The notes beneath the pieces are model-generated. The model saw only the letters and a program-made list of their open reading frames with translations, had not been told where the DNA came from and did no database searches. Below are positions 1-9,660 of a stretch of DNA of 64,000 bases, one piece after another; the stretch's first letter is position 1, and each line of letters begins with the position of its first letter. The stretch comes from Prevotella aff. ruminicola Tc2-24 (GTDB taxonomy: Bacteria; Bacteroidota; Bacteroidia; Bacteroidales; Bacteroidaceae): the NCBI RefSeq assembly GCF_900110895.1, contig NZ_FOIQ01000004.1, positions 1-64,000 on the forward strand, given 5' to 3'. The translations under genes were made by a program, and so were the position numbers.

Positions 1-122
1 AACAAGTTGTTTTACTGTCGTGGAGATAGGAGTTACGAGTCATGGAGATGCCTTCCATGAAGGTAAAACAAGTTGTTTTACTGTAAGAGAAGATAAGTCT
101 TATGGTGTAAAAGATACCTTCC
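1..122. repeat. Two degenerate 66-nt direct repeat units
   Basis: An identical 18-mer (AACAAGTTGTTTTACTGT) occurs at 1-18 and again at 67-84. The following 38 nt of each unit align without gaps and both end in CCTTCC, giving a period of 66 nt. The second copy contains the near-palindrome AAAACAA-G-TTGTTTT. No gene is visible in 1-194. The array may continue to the left of the window. Confidence 0.6.
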
Positions 123-194
123 AAGCTTGTTGTTCTATATGTGTACATGGAAGCGTGATACAATAATCTTGTGTTTTAAGCGTTATATAGATGT

Positions 195-1361
195 ATGCAG
201 TGGACTGAGAGAATCCGACAAGTCAAGATCCTTCTGGTGATAGCGGCAATTCTGATTGCCGTCGTCTCCTTGTTGGTATCGCATTACCTTGTCAGAGATC
301 TGTCCAACGAAGAGCGCCATAAGATGGAAGTCTGGGCGCAGGCACTGAGGGCACTGAATAACGCTGGCGAGAATACAGATGTCAGTCTGGTGCTGAGTGT
401 GATGAAGGGGAACAACACGATCCCTGTGATTGTGATGGACTCGTTGGGCACGGTGACCGACTATCGCAATATCTCCATCGATGGGAAGAATAAGACGGAC
501 TCAGATTCCTACCTCTCCGACTATGGACGACGACTCTGGCAAGAGGGGAAATACATTAAGATTTTCTTAGGCGACTCAACTAAGACGAGCGATTACCAGT
601 TGGTGTGTTACGATGAGTCGACGCTGTTAAAACGCCTATCATCATATCCCTATTGGCAGCTCGGCATTGTCATGATATTTGTGGTTGTTGCCATCTTCGC
701 TCTTCTCTCGTCGAAAAAGGCAGAACAGAACAAAGTGTGGGTGGGGCTCTCGAAGGAGACAGCCCATCAGTTGGGTACCCCCATCTCGAGTCTGATGGCT
801 TGGGTGGAGATATTGAAGGAGAGTCATCCGGACGACGGACTGATACCTGAGATGGATAAGGATGTGAAACGTCTGGAGCAGATTGCGGAGCGCTTCTCGA
901 AGATCGGCTCCCTGCCTGAACCGAAGGAGGGATCGATGAACGAGGTGCTGGAGCATGTGATCGATTATATGGACCGTCGCACCTCGAATAAGGTGGAGAT
1001 GGTGCGTGATTTCCCTGATCATGATGTCAAGGTCAGAATGAATGCCTCGCTGTTCGAGTGGGTTGTGGAGAACCTGTGTAAGAACGCTGTAGACGCCATG
1101 GAAGGCTGTGGCAGGATCGTGCTCTCCTTGTCCGACGACGACCACAAGGTGGTGGTCGAGGTGACCGACAATGGCAAGGGTATCCGGAAGAAAGATCTTA
1201 AGAATGTTTTCAAGCCCGGATTTACCACGAAGCAGCGTGGCTGGGGCCTGGGGCTCTCACTGGCCCGACGTATCGTGGAGGATTACCACCACGGTCGTAT
1301 TTTTGTCAAGTCGTCTGAAGTTAACAAGGGCACCACCTTCAGGGTGGAACTGCGGCGCTGA
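195..1361 (+). CDS. Membrane-bound sensor histidine kinase
   Basis: This 388-aa protein is an inner-membrane two-component sensor. A first transmembrane helix spans about residues 10-31 and a second about 154-172, enclosing a periplasmic sensor region of roughly 120 aa. The phosphoacceptor motif ETAHQLGTPISSL follows, with His191. The ATPase domain shows an N box (ENLCKNAVDAM), a G1 box (DNGKGI) and a G2 box (GLGLSLARRIVE). No HAMP domain is obvious. No response regulator lies next to it here, so its partner is either to the left of the window or elsewhere. The family call is strong; the signal it senses is unknown. No clear promoter is seen in the 194 bp upstream, so it could be the last gene of an operon that starts outside the window. 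Confidence 0.85.
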   Translation: MQWTERIRQVKILLVIAAILIAVVSLLVSHYLVRDLSNEERHKMEVWAQALRALNNAGENTDVSLVLSVMKGNNTIPVIVMDSLGTVTDYRNISIDGKNKTDSDSYLSDYGRRLWQEGKYIKIFLGDSTKTSDYQLVCYDESTLLKRLSSYPYWQLGIVMIFVVVAIFALLSSKKAEQNKVWVGLSKETAHQLGTPISSLMAWVEILKESHPDDGLIPEMDKDVKRLEQIAERFSKIGSLPEPKEGSMNEVLEHVIDYMDRRTSNKVEMVRDFPDHDVKVRMNASLFEWVVENLCKNAVDAMEGCGRIVLSLSDDDHKVVVEVTDNGKGIRKKDLKNVFKPGFTTKQRGWGLGLSLARRIVEDYHHGRIFVKSSEVNKGTTFRVELRR

Positions 1362-1493
1362 TACCCTCGTTAGGGCATACAGATGTTGCACAGTTGTGAA
1401 AGAAGTGTGTAATAATCAGCATTTTAACGTGGCGATTTTGCGGTAAAATGATAAAAAAAACGAATTAGTCTCTCATAAATAAAAAAAAAGTAG

Positions 1494-1502
1494 TAACTTT
1501 GC
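1494..1502 (+). promoter_or_regulatory. -7 box before yceD-rpmF-fabH
   Basis: TAACTTTGC matches the Bacteroidota -7 element (TAnnTTTG). It lies about 25 nt before the yceD start. The -33 region is A-rich without a clear TTTG. Confidence 0.5.
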
Positions 1503-1522
1503 ACCCCAAATGTAAATGAAAT

Positions 1523-2050
1523 GTGATGATGTGTAGTCTGGAGTCGTTGAAGTTAGACTTGAAGGAATTGAAAGAGGAGAATACTACTCTCACTTTCGAC
1601 CTTGATGATCGCTTCTTCGAGGCTTTGGACAGTGCCGAGGTGAAAAGAGGCTCTTTGCACGTGTCGGTGTCTATACGCAAGGCAACCGGCTTTTTCGAGT
1701 TTCTGTTCCAGACGGCAGGCACCGTGATCATTTCCTGCGACCGTTGTCTCGATGACATGGAACAGCCGGTGGAGACCGATAATCGTCTTGTCGTCAAGCT
1801 CGGAAGCACCTACTCAGAGGAGGATGACATCATTGTCGTGCCCGAGGACGAAGGAATACTCGACATGGCGTGGATCATCTACGAGTTTGTAGCACTGGCT
1901 ATACCCATCAGGCATGTGCATGCACCTGGCAAGTGCAACCCTGCCATGACGCAAGCTCTGGAAGAGCTGTCAGCTGACCGAAGCAGCGATGAGGAGTCCA
2001 ACCAGGAGACAGACCCCCGATGGGATAAACTGAAGAATTTAAAAATTTAA
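1523..2050 (+). CDS. yceD: YceD/DUF177-family protein
   Basis: This 175-aa protein belongs to the DUF177 (YceD) family, whose gene is widely found directly upstream of rpmF. Family members have been linked to 23S rRNA processing, but the role in Bacteroidota is not settled. The pair CDRCLDDMEQPV in the middle and the C-terminal HVHAPGKCNPAM segment are characteristic of the family and carry conserved cysteines. The start is uncertain: GTG at 1523 is followed in frame by ATG at 1526 and 1529, and the promoter leaves only a short leader. It is followed by rpmF 23 nt downstream, the conserved order. Confidence 0.85.
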   Translation: MMMCSLESLKLDLKELKEENTTLTFDLDDRFFEALDSAEVKRGSLHVSVSIRKATGFFEFLFQTAGTVIISCDRCLDDMEQPVETDNRLVVKLGSTYSEEDDIIVVPEDEGILDMAWIIYEFVALAIPIRHVHAPGKCNPAMTQALEELSADRSSDEESNQETDPRWDKLKNLKI

Positions 2051-2073
2051 AAAATTAAAGTATTTAGATAATT

Positions 2074-2265
2074 ATGGCACATCCTAAAAGAAGACAATCA
2101 AGTACTCGTCAAGCCAAGCGTCGTACTCACGACAAGGCAGTAGCTCCCACACTGGCAGTATGTCCTAACTGCGGTGCATATTATGTTTATCACACCGTAT
2201 GCCCGACATGTGGCTACTATCGTGGTAAGGTGGCTATCAAGAAGGAAGACGAGGTCGCTGAGTAA
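2074..2265 (+). CDS. rpmF: 50S ribosomal protein L32
   Basis: This 63-aa protein begins [20 protein letters not shown], the basic N-terminus of bL32, a component of the large ribosomal subunit near the peptidyl transferase centre. It keeps both zinc-ribbon CxxC pairs (CPNC and CPTC), so it is the zinc-binding form rather than the Cys-free paralogue made under zinc limitation. The stop codon overlaps the fabH start by one nucleotide (TAATG at 2263-2267), which implies translational coupling. The position between yceD and fabH is the classic arrangement. Confidence 0.97.
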   Translation: MAHPKRRQSSTRQAKRRTHDKAVAPTLAVCPNCGAYYVYHTVCPTCGYYRGKVAIKKEDEVAE

Positions 2266-3269
2266 TGGATAGGATTAACGCGATAATCACCGGCATTGGC
2301 GGCTATGTGCCCGACTATGTCCTCACCAACGAGGAACTGTCGAGAATGGTAGACACCAATGATGAGTGGATTATGACGCGTGTCGGCATCAAGGAGCGCC
2401 GTATCCTCACCGAGGAAGGTCTTGGCACCAGCTATATGGCCCGCAAGGCCGCTAAGCAGTTGCTGCAGAAGACCGGCGCTGACCCTGATTCCATCGACGC
2501 AGTGGTCGTAGCCACTTCTACGGCGGATTATAAGTTCCCCTCCACGGCATCCATTGTTCTGGGTAAGCTCGGACTGAAGAATGCGTTCGCATTCGACTTC
2601 TGGGGTGCCTGCTGTGGATTCCTCTATGCGCTCGACGTTGCGGCGTCGATGATACAGAGCGGTCGCTTCAAGAAGATTATCCTTATCGGAGCCGACAAGA
2701 TGTCGTCGGTGACCGACTACAAGGATCGCCAGACCTGTCCGCTTTTTGGTGACGGTGCTGCGGCAGTCATGCTGGAGGCAACAGAGGAACAGAACATCGG
2801 CGTGATGGATTCCTATCTCCGTACTGATGGCAAGGGACTTCCGTTCTTGCATATGAAAGCCGGAGGTTCTGTCTGCCCACCATCGCACTTCACCGTCAAC
2901 CATCGGTTGCACTACCTCTATCAGGAGGGACGGACGGTGTTCCGTTATGCGGTGACCAACATGAGCAACGACTGTGTGCTGATTGCTGAGCGCAACGGAC
3001 TGGATAAGAATAATATCCAGTGGGTGGTGCCTCATCAGGCAAACATGCGCATCATCGAGGCTGTCGCCAAGCGGTTGGAGCTCCCGATGGATCAGGTGAT
3101 GGTGAACATCGAGCACTACGGTAATACGAGTGCGGCGACAATTCCGCTGGCGCTTTGGGACAATGAGAGCAAGCTGAAGAAAGGCGATAACATGATCTTT
3201 ACTGCCTTCGGTGCTGGATTTGTCCATGGAGCATCCTACTATAAGTGGGCGTATGACGGTAGTAAATAG
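2265..3269 (+). CDS. fabH: Beta-ketoacyl-ACP synthase III
   Basis: This 334-aa enzyme condenses acetyl-CoA (or a branched acyl-CoA) with malonyl-ACP to start fatty acid synthesis. The catalytic Cys lies in DFWGACCGF (Cys116 by alignment with the E. coli DVAAACAGF motif). The His and Asn of the triad are in VPHQANMRI and HYGNTSAA. Length is normal for KAS III. It overlaps rpmF by one base at the start, and its last 17 bases overlap the proposed era start, so the genes are likely co-transcribed. Bacteroidota make branched-chain fatty acids, so a branched primer is plausible but cannot be read from the sequence. Confidence 0.95.
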   Translation: MDRINAIITGIGGYVPDYVLTNEELSRMVDTNDEWIMTRVGIKERRILTEEGLGTSYMARKAAKQLLQKTGADPDSIDAVVVATSTADYKFPSTASIVLGKLGLKNAFAFDFWGACCGFLYALDVAASMIQSGRFKKIILIGADKMSSVTDYKDRQTCPLFGDGAAAVMLEATEEQNIGVMDSYLRTDGKGLPFLHMKAGGSVCPPSHFTVNHRLHYLYQEGRTVFRYAVTNMSNDCVLIAERNGLDKNNIQWVVPHQANMRIIEAVAKRLELPMDQVMVNIEHYGNTSAATIPLALWDNESKLKKGDNMIFTAFGAGFVHGASYYKWAYDGSK

Positions 3270-4176
3270 TCACAAAGCAGGATTCGTCAACATCGTTGGG
3301 AATCCTAATGTAGGTAAAAGTACGCTCATGAACCAACTGGTTGGTGAGCGTATTTCAATTGCGACGTTTAAGGCACAGACCACTCGACATCGCATCATGG
3401 GTATCGTGAATACTGACGATATGCAAATCGTCTTCAGCGATACCCCGGGTGTTCTGAAGCCGAACTATAAGCTTCAGGAGTCGATGCTAGCCTTCTCTGA
3501 GTCGGCCTTGCAGGATGCAGACGTCCTGCTCTATGTGACCGATGTGGTTGAGAACCCGGAGAAGAACATGGACTTTCTGGAGAAAGTGCAGCGGATGGAT
3601 ACCCCCATTCTCCTGCTGATCAATAAGATCGATACTCTCGCTGAGAATGCAGACAGATCCGGTGCTCCCCAGGCACAACTTGCCGCTATCGTCGAGCGCT
3701 GGCATACCCTCTTGCCGAAGGCTGAGATCCTGCCGATCTCTGCCAAGAATAAGTTCGGCACCGACATGCTCCTGAAACGTATCAAGGAACTGTTGCCCGA
3801 GAGTCCGGCCTATTTCGATAAGGATCAGCTTACCGATAAGCCGGCCCGTTTCTTCGTCTCGGAGATTATCCGTGAGAAGATCCTGCTCTTCTATGACAAG
3901 GAGATACCGTATTCGGTGGAGGTCAGCGTGGAGCAGTTCAAGGAGGACGATCGTCACATCCATATCAATGCGGTGATCTATGTGGAGCGTGATTCCCAGA
4001 AAGGAATCATCATCGGTCATCAGGGCGTGGCGCTGAAGAAGGTAAGCACAGAGGCCCGTAAGTCTCTGGAGAAGTTCTTCGGGAAACCGATATTCCTGGA
4101 GATCTTCGTGAAGGTAGACAAAGACTGGCGCAGCTCCGCTCGTGAACTAAGTCATTTTGGGTATAATCCCGAGTAA
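3253..4176 (+). CDS. era: GTPase Era
   Basis: Era is an essential GTPase that binds the 3' end of 16S rRNA during 30S assembly. This 307-aa form has G1 GNPNVGKST (residues 16-24), G3 DTPG (about 63), G4 NKID (about 124) and a C-terminal KH RNA-binding domain with GIIIGHQG near residue 252. A longer reading frame begins at 3211, but that would add 14 residues deep inside fabH. ATG 3253 gives the usual short N-terminus and overlaps fabH by only 17 nt. It is followed by der after 61 nt. Confidence 0.93.
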   Translation: MTVVNSHKAGFVNIVGNPNVGKSTLMNQLVGERISIATFKAQTTRHRIMGIVNTDDMQIVFSDTPGVLKPNYKLQESMLAFSESALQDADVLLYVTDVVENPEKNMDFLEKVQRMDTPILLLINKIDTLAENADRSGAPQAQLAAIVERWHTLLPKAEILPISAKNKFGTDMLLKRIKELLPESPAYFDKDQLTDKPARFFVSEIIREKILLFYDKEIPYSVEVSVEQFKEDDRHIHINAVIYVERDSQKGIIIGHQGVALKKVSTEARKSLEKFFGKPIFLEIFVKVDKDWRSSARELSHFGYNPE

Positions 4177-4237
4177 GTTTCTAAATCCCGGAGCTTCTGG
4201 ATAATCCGGCTCAGGCCAAATATAAATAAGAAAGACT

Positions 4238-5584
4238 ATGCCAAATTTAGTAGCTATCGTAGGCCGCCCGAACGTAGGAAAGTCGACCCTTTTCAACCGT
4301 CTGACGAAATCACGTCAGGCGATTGTCAGCAATGAGGCCGGCACCACACGCGACCGCCAGTATGGCAAGTGCGAGTGGAACGGGCGTGAGTTCTCTGTCG
4401 TCGATACCGGCGGCTGGGTGGTGAACAGCGACGATATCTTCGAGGAGGAGATTCGTAAGCAGGTAATCATCGCCACGGAGGAGGCCGACCTGGTGCTCTT
4501 CCTCTGTGATATTACCAATGGTGTGACGGCCTGGGACATGGATGTGGCGCAGATCCTGCGCCGTGCACGTGCTCCTCAAGAGGACGGCACTCCAACGAAA
4601 CCGCTTCCTGTGCTGCTGGTGGCCAATAAAGCCGACGACGGAAAGGATCTCTACGACCAGTATGAGTTCTATAAGCTCGGACTGGGTGATCCTTATCCTA
4701 TCAGTGCTGCTACGGGCAGTGGTACCGGTGATCTGCTTGATAAGATCCTGGAGATGCTGCCTGAGAAACAGCGTGACGAGGCAGAGGAGGGCATTCCCCG
4801 TTTTGCGGTGGTCGGTCGTCCGAATGCTGGTAAGTCGAGCATCATCAATGCCTTTATCGGTGAGGACAGGAATATCGTTACTGAGATAGCAGGAACGACA
4901 CGTGACAGTATCTACACTCGTTATGATAAGTTCGGTTTTGACTTCTATCTTGTCGATACCGCAGGTATCCGTCGCAAGAACAAGGTGACGGAGGATTTGG
5001 AGTTCTATAGTGTGATGCGCTCTATCCGTGCGATTGAGAACAGCGACGTGTGTATTCTGATGATTGATGCTACTCGTGGCATCGAGGCGCAGGATATGAA
5101 CATCTTCCAGTTGATACAGAAGAACAATAAGTCGTTGGTGGTCGTTGTCAACAAATGGGATCTCGTGGAAGAGAAGTCTCAGGTGGTCATCGATACCTTT
5201 ACGAATGCAATCCGTCAGCGGATGGCACCGTTTACCGACTTCCCCATTATCTTCGGCTCCGCACTCACGAAACAGCGTATCTTCAAGGTGCTGGAGACTG
5301 CTAAGGAGGTATACCTGCATAGAAAAGCGAAGATCGGCACGTCGAAGCTCAACGAGGTGCTGTTACCGCTGATCGAGGCTTACCCGCCTCCCTCGGTGAA
5401 AGGAAAATATATCAAGATCAAATATGTGGCACAGGTACCCGACACGCAGATACCTACGTTTGTCTTCTATGCCAATCTGCCACAGTATGTGAAGGAGCCG
5501 TATAAGCGCTTCTTGGAGAATAAGATCCGGGAGAACTGGACCCTGACGGGCTCACCGGTGAACATCTTTATCCGGCAGAAATGA
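4238..5584 (+). CDS. der: Ribosome biogenesis GTPase Der (EngA)
   Basis: Der is a double GTPase needed for maturation of the 50S subunit. The 448-aa protein carries two G domains in tandem: the first with GRPNVGKS (residue 9) and NKAD (about 130), the second with GRPNAGKS (about 193) and NKWD (about 305). A KH-like C-terminal domain follows. The length is typical. Next to era it forms a ribosome-assembly pair. Its stop codon overlaps the next ORF in an ATGA arrangement, so the small lipoprotein downstream is probably translated from the same mRNA. Confidence 0.95.
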   Translation: MPNLVAIVGRPNVGKSTLFNRLTKSRQAIVSNEAGTTRDRQYGKCEWNGREFSVVDTGGWVVNSDDIFEEEIRKQVIIATEEADLVLFLCDITNGVTAWDMDVAQILRRARAPQEDGTPTKPLPVLLVANKADDGKDLYDQYEFYKLGLGDPYPISAATGSGTGDLLDKILEMLPEKQRDEAEEGIPRFAVVGRPNAGKSSIINAFIGEDRNIVTEIAGTTRDSIYTRYDKFGFDFYLVDTAGIRRKNKVTEDLEFYSVMRSIRAIENSDVCILMIDATRGIEAQDMNIFQLIQKNNKSLVVVVNKWDLVEEKSQVVIDTFTNAIRQRMAPFTDFPIIFGSALTKQRIFKVLETAKEVYLHRKAKIGTSKLNEVLLPLIEAYPPPSVKGKYIKIKYVAQVPDTQIPTFVFYANLPQYVKEPYKRFLENKIRENWTLTGSPVNIFIRQK

Positions 5585-5961
5585 CGATTGCATTACTGTT
5601 CATGTTGTTTCTGTTGGTAGCCTGTGGCGGCGTGACCGCCGAAGAACAGGCCTCTCTTGCTGCCAAGGGTTACTACACGCATCTTATCAAGGGTGAGTAT
5701 GAGTTGTTCTTGGAAGGTAAGCAGGGAGCCGGACAGTTACCAGAGAACTACCGCTCTCAGCTTCTCGATGGCTATCGTCAGTATGTGGCGCAGCAGGAGA
5801 CGCTCCACCACGGTATCCGCGAGGTGCGTGTTGCGACGGCTCGACGCGATACGCTGGCAAACTACACAGAGGTGTTTCTCATCCTCTGTTTCGGTGACTC
5901 CACCAATGAGGAGGTGGTCGTTCCGATGGAAGAGCATCAGGGACAATGGCGCATGCGCTAA
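5581..5961 (+). CDS. Small predicted lipoprotein, unknown function
   Basis: This 126-aa protein starts with a hydrophobic signal segment ending in the lipobox LLVAC, so it is probably lipidated and exported. The rest reads like a single alpha/beta domain with Q/E-rich helices ([19 protein letters not shown]) followed by strands, in the manner of NTF2-like or DUF4878-type proteins; that resemblance is only an inference. The start overlaps the der stop in ATGA, which argues that it is a real, coupled gene. No function is known to me. Confidence 0.7.
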   Translation: MTIALLFMLFLLVACGGVTAEEQASLAAKGYYTHLIKGEYELFLEGKQGAGQLPENYRSQLLDGYRQYVAQQETLHHGIREVRVATARRDTLANYTEVFLILCFGDSTNEEVVVPMEEHQGQWRMR

Positions 5962-6027
5962 ATCCGTTCCCGGAAAGTCCGGAAAAGCGGTATCAACGAT
6001 TTTAATGACTATAAATACTTGAAAACG

Positions 6028-7227
6028 ATGAAAGGAAAACAACTCTTGATGATGCTGGCCGTTGCCAGTGTCAGTGCCTCTGCCTCCGGGCAAGTCTATT
6101 CTGAAGGGGTGTCTGGTCCAGATACCATACAGATTCCTTCTACGTCTGCATCGCTTAAGACCGTGGAGCAGCAGAAGGTAAAAACGGGAAAGTCCGACTA
6201 TATTCCTGTGTTCCAATATTGGAAGGAACATGATATCCTTCAGCATCTGGATATCTCATTGACGGCAGGAACGACCGGTATCGGTATCGATGTGGCTTCC
6301 CCGATAGGAGAGTATGTGCAGGTGAGGGCTGGTTATGAGATTATGCCGCGCTTCAACAAATCCATGAACTTCGACCTGACGATCGGTGGTAAGCCGGCAA
6401 GAATGTACGACCCTAATGGTAACCGTGTAGAGACCACCTTCGACCGTCTGAAGGATATGCTCTATGATTTCACGGGCTATGATATTGACGACCATATCGA
6501 GATGATAGGTAAGCCAACGATCAATAATGCCAAGTTGTTGGTTGATGTGTTCCCCTTCAAGAACAATAAGAACTGGCATTTTACTGCCGGTCTTTACTGG
6601 GGACCATCACAGTTCGCAGAAGCCGTCAACTCAACAGAGGCCATGGTGTCACTGGTGTCAGTAGGCATCTATAACCGGATGTACGAGAAGGCGGTTAATG
6701 GCGAGCCCATCATTAACCCTACAGCCTTGGGCATCAAGGGGGCTGGCAACTATCAGATTGAGGAGCTCAACGAGAAGCTTCTTGGTTTCGGTCGGTTGGG
6801 CTTTGCTGTGGGCCGATATAAGAACGATGTATATACGACTGCGAAGAAGGATATCTTCGATGATAATGGTAATCTGATTCATGCCAAGGGAGAGACTTAT
6901 GTGCTTTATAAGGCTGGCGATCCCTATATCCTGGAGCCTGATGGCGATGGACTGGTCCGTGTGAAGGCTAAGTCGAAAGCGTTGAAGCCTTATCTGGGAT
7001 TCGGCTATGGCGGTCGTCTACTGAAGAATAATGATGATTGGAAGGTTTCATTCGACTGTGGTGCTATGTTCTGGGGCGGTACTCCCGATCTGTATGTACA
7101 CGATGGTATGAACCTGACAAAAGATGTGGAGAATGTGACCGGTCAGGTGGGCACCTATGTGGATATGTTCAAGTCGTTTAAGGTGTTCCCCGTCTTGAGT
7201 CTCCGATTGACAAAGCGGATATTCTAA
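6028..7227 (+). CDS. Secreted protein, probable outer membrane beta-barrel
   Basis: This protein of 399 aa has a cleavable signal peptide (MKGKQLLMMLAVASVSASASGQ) and then alternating hydrophobic strands rich in Tyr, Gly and Phe, ending in LRLTKRIF with a terminal aromatic residue, as outer membrane proteins do. It contains segments such as FGYGGRLLKNNDDWKVSFDCG that read as beta-hairpins. I do not recognise a named family. The frame opens with a TTG at 6019, but ATG 6028 gives a cleaner signal peptide. It follows der and the small lipoprotein, and a strong terminator closes the run. Confidence 0.7.
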   Translation: MKGKQLLMMLAVASVSASASGQVYSEGVSGPDTIQIPSTSASLKTVEQQKVKTGKSDYIPVFQYWKEHDILQHLDISLTAGTTGIGIDVASPIGEYVQVRAGYEIMPRFNKSMNFDLTIGGKPARMYDPNGNRVETTFDRLKDMLYDFTGYDIDDHIEMIGKPTINNAKLLVDVFPFKNNKNWHFTAGLYWGPSQFAEAVNSTEAMVSLVSVGIYNRMYEKAVNGEPIINPTALGIKGAGNYQIEELNEKLLGFGRLGFAVGRYKNDVYTTAKKDIFDDNGNLIHAKGETYVLYKAGDPYILEPDGDGLVRVKAKSKALKPYLGFGYGGRLLKNNDDWKVSFDCGAMFWGGTPDLYVHDGMNLTKDVENVTGQVGTYVDMFKSFKVFPVLSLRLTKRIF

Positions 7228-7230
7228 TAA

Positions 7231-7257
7231 AAAAGAGCCCTTGCAGAGGGCTCTTTT
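7231..7257. terminator. Bidirectional intrinsic terminator
   Basis: An 11-bp perfect stem (AAAAGAGCCCT / AGGGCTCTTTT) with a 5-nt loop is flanked by A and T runs on both sides. It lies between convergent genes ending at 7227 (+) and 7286 (-) and can serve both. Confidence 0.9.
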
Positions 7258-7285
7258 TTTTATCTCACTGTATTTGTTTCTTCGT

Positions 7286-8398
7286 TTACTTGATTACAAT
7301 CTTTTTACCGTCTTTGATGTAGATACCAGGACGGAGTGGGGCATTGTCTGGCAAACGGGTTCCTGTGAGTGTGTAGATACCTTCTTTTGAAGCATCTACG
7401 GGATCAGCGGTCACAGTAACAATACCGCTACCGCCAATAGTCATCACATCGCCATCGCTGCTCTTAACCTTCAGATAGGCTTTGTTGGCCGGCAGATACT
7501 TACCTTCATAGAAGTATTCCTCCGGAGCTTTCTTGACGAATGCCAACTTACCATCGCTCACGCCGAGCACACGCATGGTGGAAGCAGTAAAGGCAGTCAT
7601 ATTACTGTTCTTATACTTGATGGCTGAATATACGCCAGCGAGTTTGTTACCGCTAAGCTTAGCGATGTCTTCAAGAACGGGCATAATCATATTCTCAGCG
7701 GGATTGTCAGAAGCGCATTTGATGATGACAGGCATGTTGGCGGGAATAGTACCTGTGATCTCTTTCATCTCAAAGCTCTTACCAGAGGCCGACTTTACAT
7801 AGTAGGCCTTCATGCCGCTGGATACAAATTTGAATGCAAATCCAGCATAGATGGTGCCGTAGTATCCATCATCAGTCTTTACGTCGGGCTTAATGCCGAT
7901 ATAGTTGGTGTCAGTGTCAACCTTGATGAAGTTCCATCTTGCGGTCTCCTCGCTTTTATTGGCCAACCATGCTTCATCGCGCTGACCGTCGTCTTCAAGG
8001 TCGGCTATGCAAATGGTGACACCGCTATAAGTGCCAGATGCCTTGTAGCTGGTACCGCCGCCCTCAAGTTTAGCAAGAATCATGTTGCCTGAGAGTGCAT
8101 AAAGGCTGGTACCTTGACCCTGAAGGTCGTACAGGCTTTTACTCCTATCCATGTTCTTGATGTAGATGATGGTCGAAGGACTGCAGGATACTCTGTCGAA
8201 ATTCTTGAGGGTTCGGATGCCTAATAAGGTTGTACTTCCTGACTGAGAGACGGTATAGTGTTTCGGGTTATTGTCTGCAATGCTGATATACCGCTTCGTC
8301 TTGTTGTTCTTAATGCGGTAGAAACCGTCTTCGAGTTGTGCAGAGGCACTGAACACACAGAATGCTGCTAATACAATTGAAGTAAAGATTCTCTTCAT
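7286..8398 (-). CDS. Secreted protein with Prevotella-type C-terminal tail
   Basis: This 370-aa protein has a clear signal peptide (MKRIFTSIVLAAFCVFSASAQ). The N-terminal part (GFYRIKNNKTKRYISIAD) resembles beta-trefoil/ricin-like repeats. The C-terminus, GIYTLTGTRL followed by RPGIYIKDGKKIVIK, is the short tail seen on many exported Prevotella proteins and resembles a truncated type IX sorting domain. It is probably surface-exposed or secreted; no enzymatic motif is apparent. The gene stands alone between two terminators. The function is unknown. Confidence 0.75.
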   Translation of the reverse strand: MKRIFTSIVLAAFCVFSASAQLEDGFYRIKNNKTKRYISIADNNPKHYTVSQSGSTTLLGIRTLKNFDRVSCSPSTIIYIKNMDRSKSLYDLQGQGTSLYALSGNMILAKLEGGGTSYKASGTYSGVTICIADLEDDGQRDEAWLANKSEETARWNFIKVDTDTNYIGIKPDVKTDDGYYGTIYAGFAFKFVSSGMKAYYVKSASGKSFEMKEITGTIPANMPVIIKCASDNPAENMIMPVLEDIAKLSGNKLAGVYSAIKYKNSNMTAFTASTMRVLGVSDGKLAFVKKAPEEYFYEGKYLPANKAYLKVKSSDGDVMTIGGSGIVTVTADPVDASKEGIYTLTGTRLPDNAPLRPGIYIKDGKKIVIK

Positions 8399-8450
8399 GT
8401 GTTTCCTGATGTTTGTTTAGAGGATGTGTTTACCTTTTCTTCTCAAAAAG

Positions 8451-8481
8451 AAAGCCCAGCCCCATTCTGGGACCGGGCTTT
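8451..8481 (-). terminator. Terminator of the lipoprotein-OmpA operon
   Basis: On the minus strand AAAGCCC and GGGCTTT pair around an inner CCCA/TGGG stem and are followed by a T-rich run. It sits just after the end (8511) of the OmpA-type gene. Confidence 0.8.
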
Positions 8482-8510
8482 TATTGTCATTTGTATTTAT
8501 CTTTCAGCGC

Positions 8511-9626
8511 TTACTCAGCGATACAGATAGATACACGGTTGCTGTCGTTGTCGGCGAACGGCTGTACGCGTGAGCCCTTGCTGTCGAAGCTGATACGGCT
8601 CTCTGCGATACCCTTAGCCTTCAGAGCCTTCACAACTACATCAGCACGTCCAGCAGCGAGACGGTCATTGATACGGTCGTTACCTGTACCAGCGTCTGCG
8701 TAACCGGTGATCATCACCTTAGCTGTAGGATGAGCATTCATGTAGTCAATGATGTCCTGAACCTTCTGAGCCTCACACTCACGGATGTCGGTCTTGTTGA
8801 TGAGGAAGAAGATGTCGCGACGGAGCGGCTCAATAGCGGGTGCCGGAGCAGGAACCTCAACCACCTTCTCAACGATCTTCTCTACGTAGCGAATCTCAGG
8901 CTCTGGAGCCGGGATGAAGCGGGTAGAGTAGGTCTTGCCGAGGTTGATCTTCACGCCTGCGAGCAGGTTGAAGTATGAGTCGGGGTTACCAGCATCCTTG
9001 AAGTTGAACTTGTCGCCCAGAATGTTAGCGTTAGCCTCCAGACCGATGGCAACAGCCTCGCTTACCTTCACGTCCATGGTCAGACCAGCCTGTCCGAAGA
9101 GCAGAGTGTTGGCCTTGTTCTCGAACATCGGAGTCCAGTTGTACTGAGCTGTGAACGGATCGATCTTAGCCTTAACAGCAGCAGCGTCGTCGCAGCTAGA
9201 GCGGAAGTTCAGACCACCACCGATGAAAGCACCGAAGCTAACTACACGGTTGGGATCGTATCCTGCAATGATATTCGAGAGGTTGAATGTCAGATCGATA
9301 GCAGGTGCGAAATAGGTGTACTTATAGTTGCAGTCGCCTACAATGTCGGTAACAACCTTCTGGTAGCCTGCTTTGCCCTGCCATGCGTTGATGGCCAGAC
9401 GGGCACCGATTGCCTTGGAGAACTGATAACCGATAGCTCCCTGTACAGTGGGTGAGATGAGATCACCGAATTTGGCCTCGCCAGTAGTATACTGGGCACC
9501 TCCCTGGAGCTGAATGTACCAGTGCGGCTCGAAGACATATTCTGTCGTGCCTTTCTGCTCCTGAGCAGATGCTGACAGAACACCCATCAACATCAGGCAA
9601 GACAATATTACTTTCTTCATTTTCAT
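8511..9626 (-). CDS. OmpA-family outer membrane protein
   Basis: This 371-aa protein has a signal peptide, an N-terminal beta-barrel-like region (HWYIQLQGGAQYTTGEAKFG) and a linker rich in Pro, Glu and Val. The C-terminal OmpA peptidoglycan-binding domain occupies about residues 270-371, with VMITGYADAGTGNDRINDRL and SRISFDSKGSR matching the family consensus. It probably anchors the outer membrane to peptidoglycan. It is 34 nt downstream of a coiled-coil lipoprotein gene on the same strand, so the two likely form one operon and may act together in the envelope. Confidence 0.9.
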   Translation of the reverse strand: MKMKKVILSCLMLMGVLSASAQEQKGTTEYVFEPHWYIQLQGGAQYTTGEAKFGDLISPTVQGAIGYQFSKAIGARLAINAWQGKAGYQKVVTDIVGDCNYKYTYFAPAIDLTFNLSNIIAGYDPNRVVSFGAFIGGGLNFRSSCDDAAAVKAKIDPFTAQYNWTPMFENKANTLLFGQAGLTMDVKVSEAVAIGLEANANILGDKFNFKDAGNPDSYFNLLAGVKINLGKTYSTRFIPAPEPEIRYVEKIVEKVVEVPAPAPAIEPLRRDIFFLINKTDIRECEAQKVQDIIDYMNAHPTAKVMITGYADAGTGNDRINDRLAAGRADVVVKALKAKGIAESRISFDSKGSRVQPFADNDSNRVSICIAE

Positions 9627-9660
9627 ATCTGTTACTTTCTTTTTAGATTCACAATGTTAA

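Noticed and set aside
5581-6022. A +2-frame open frame (5657-6022) over the small lipoprotein
   Set aside because: It has no ribosome site or signal; the lipoprotein frame has a lipobox and ATGA coupling.
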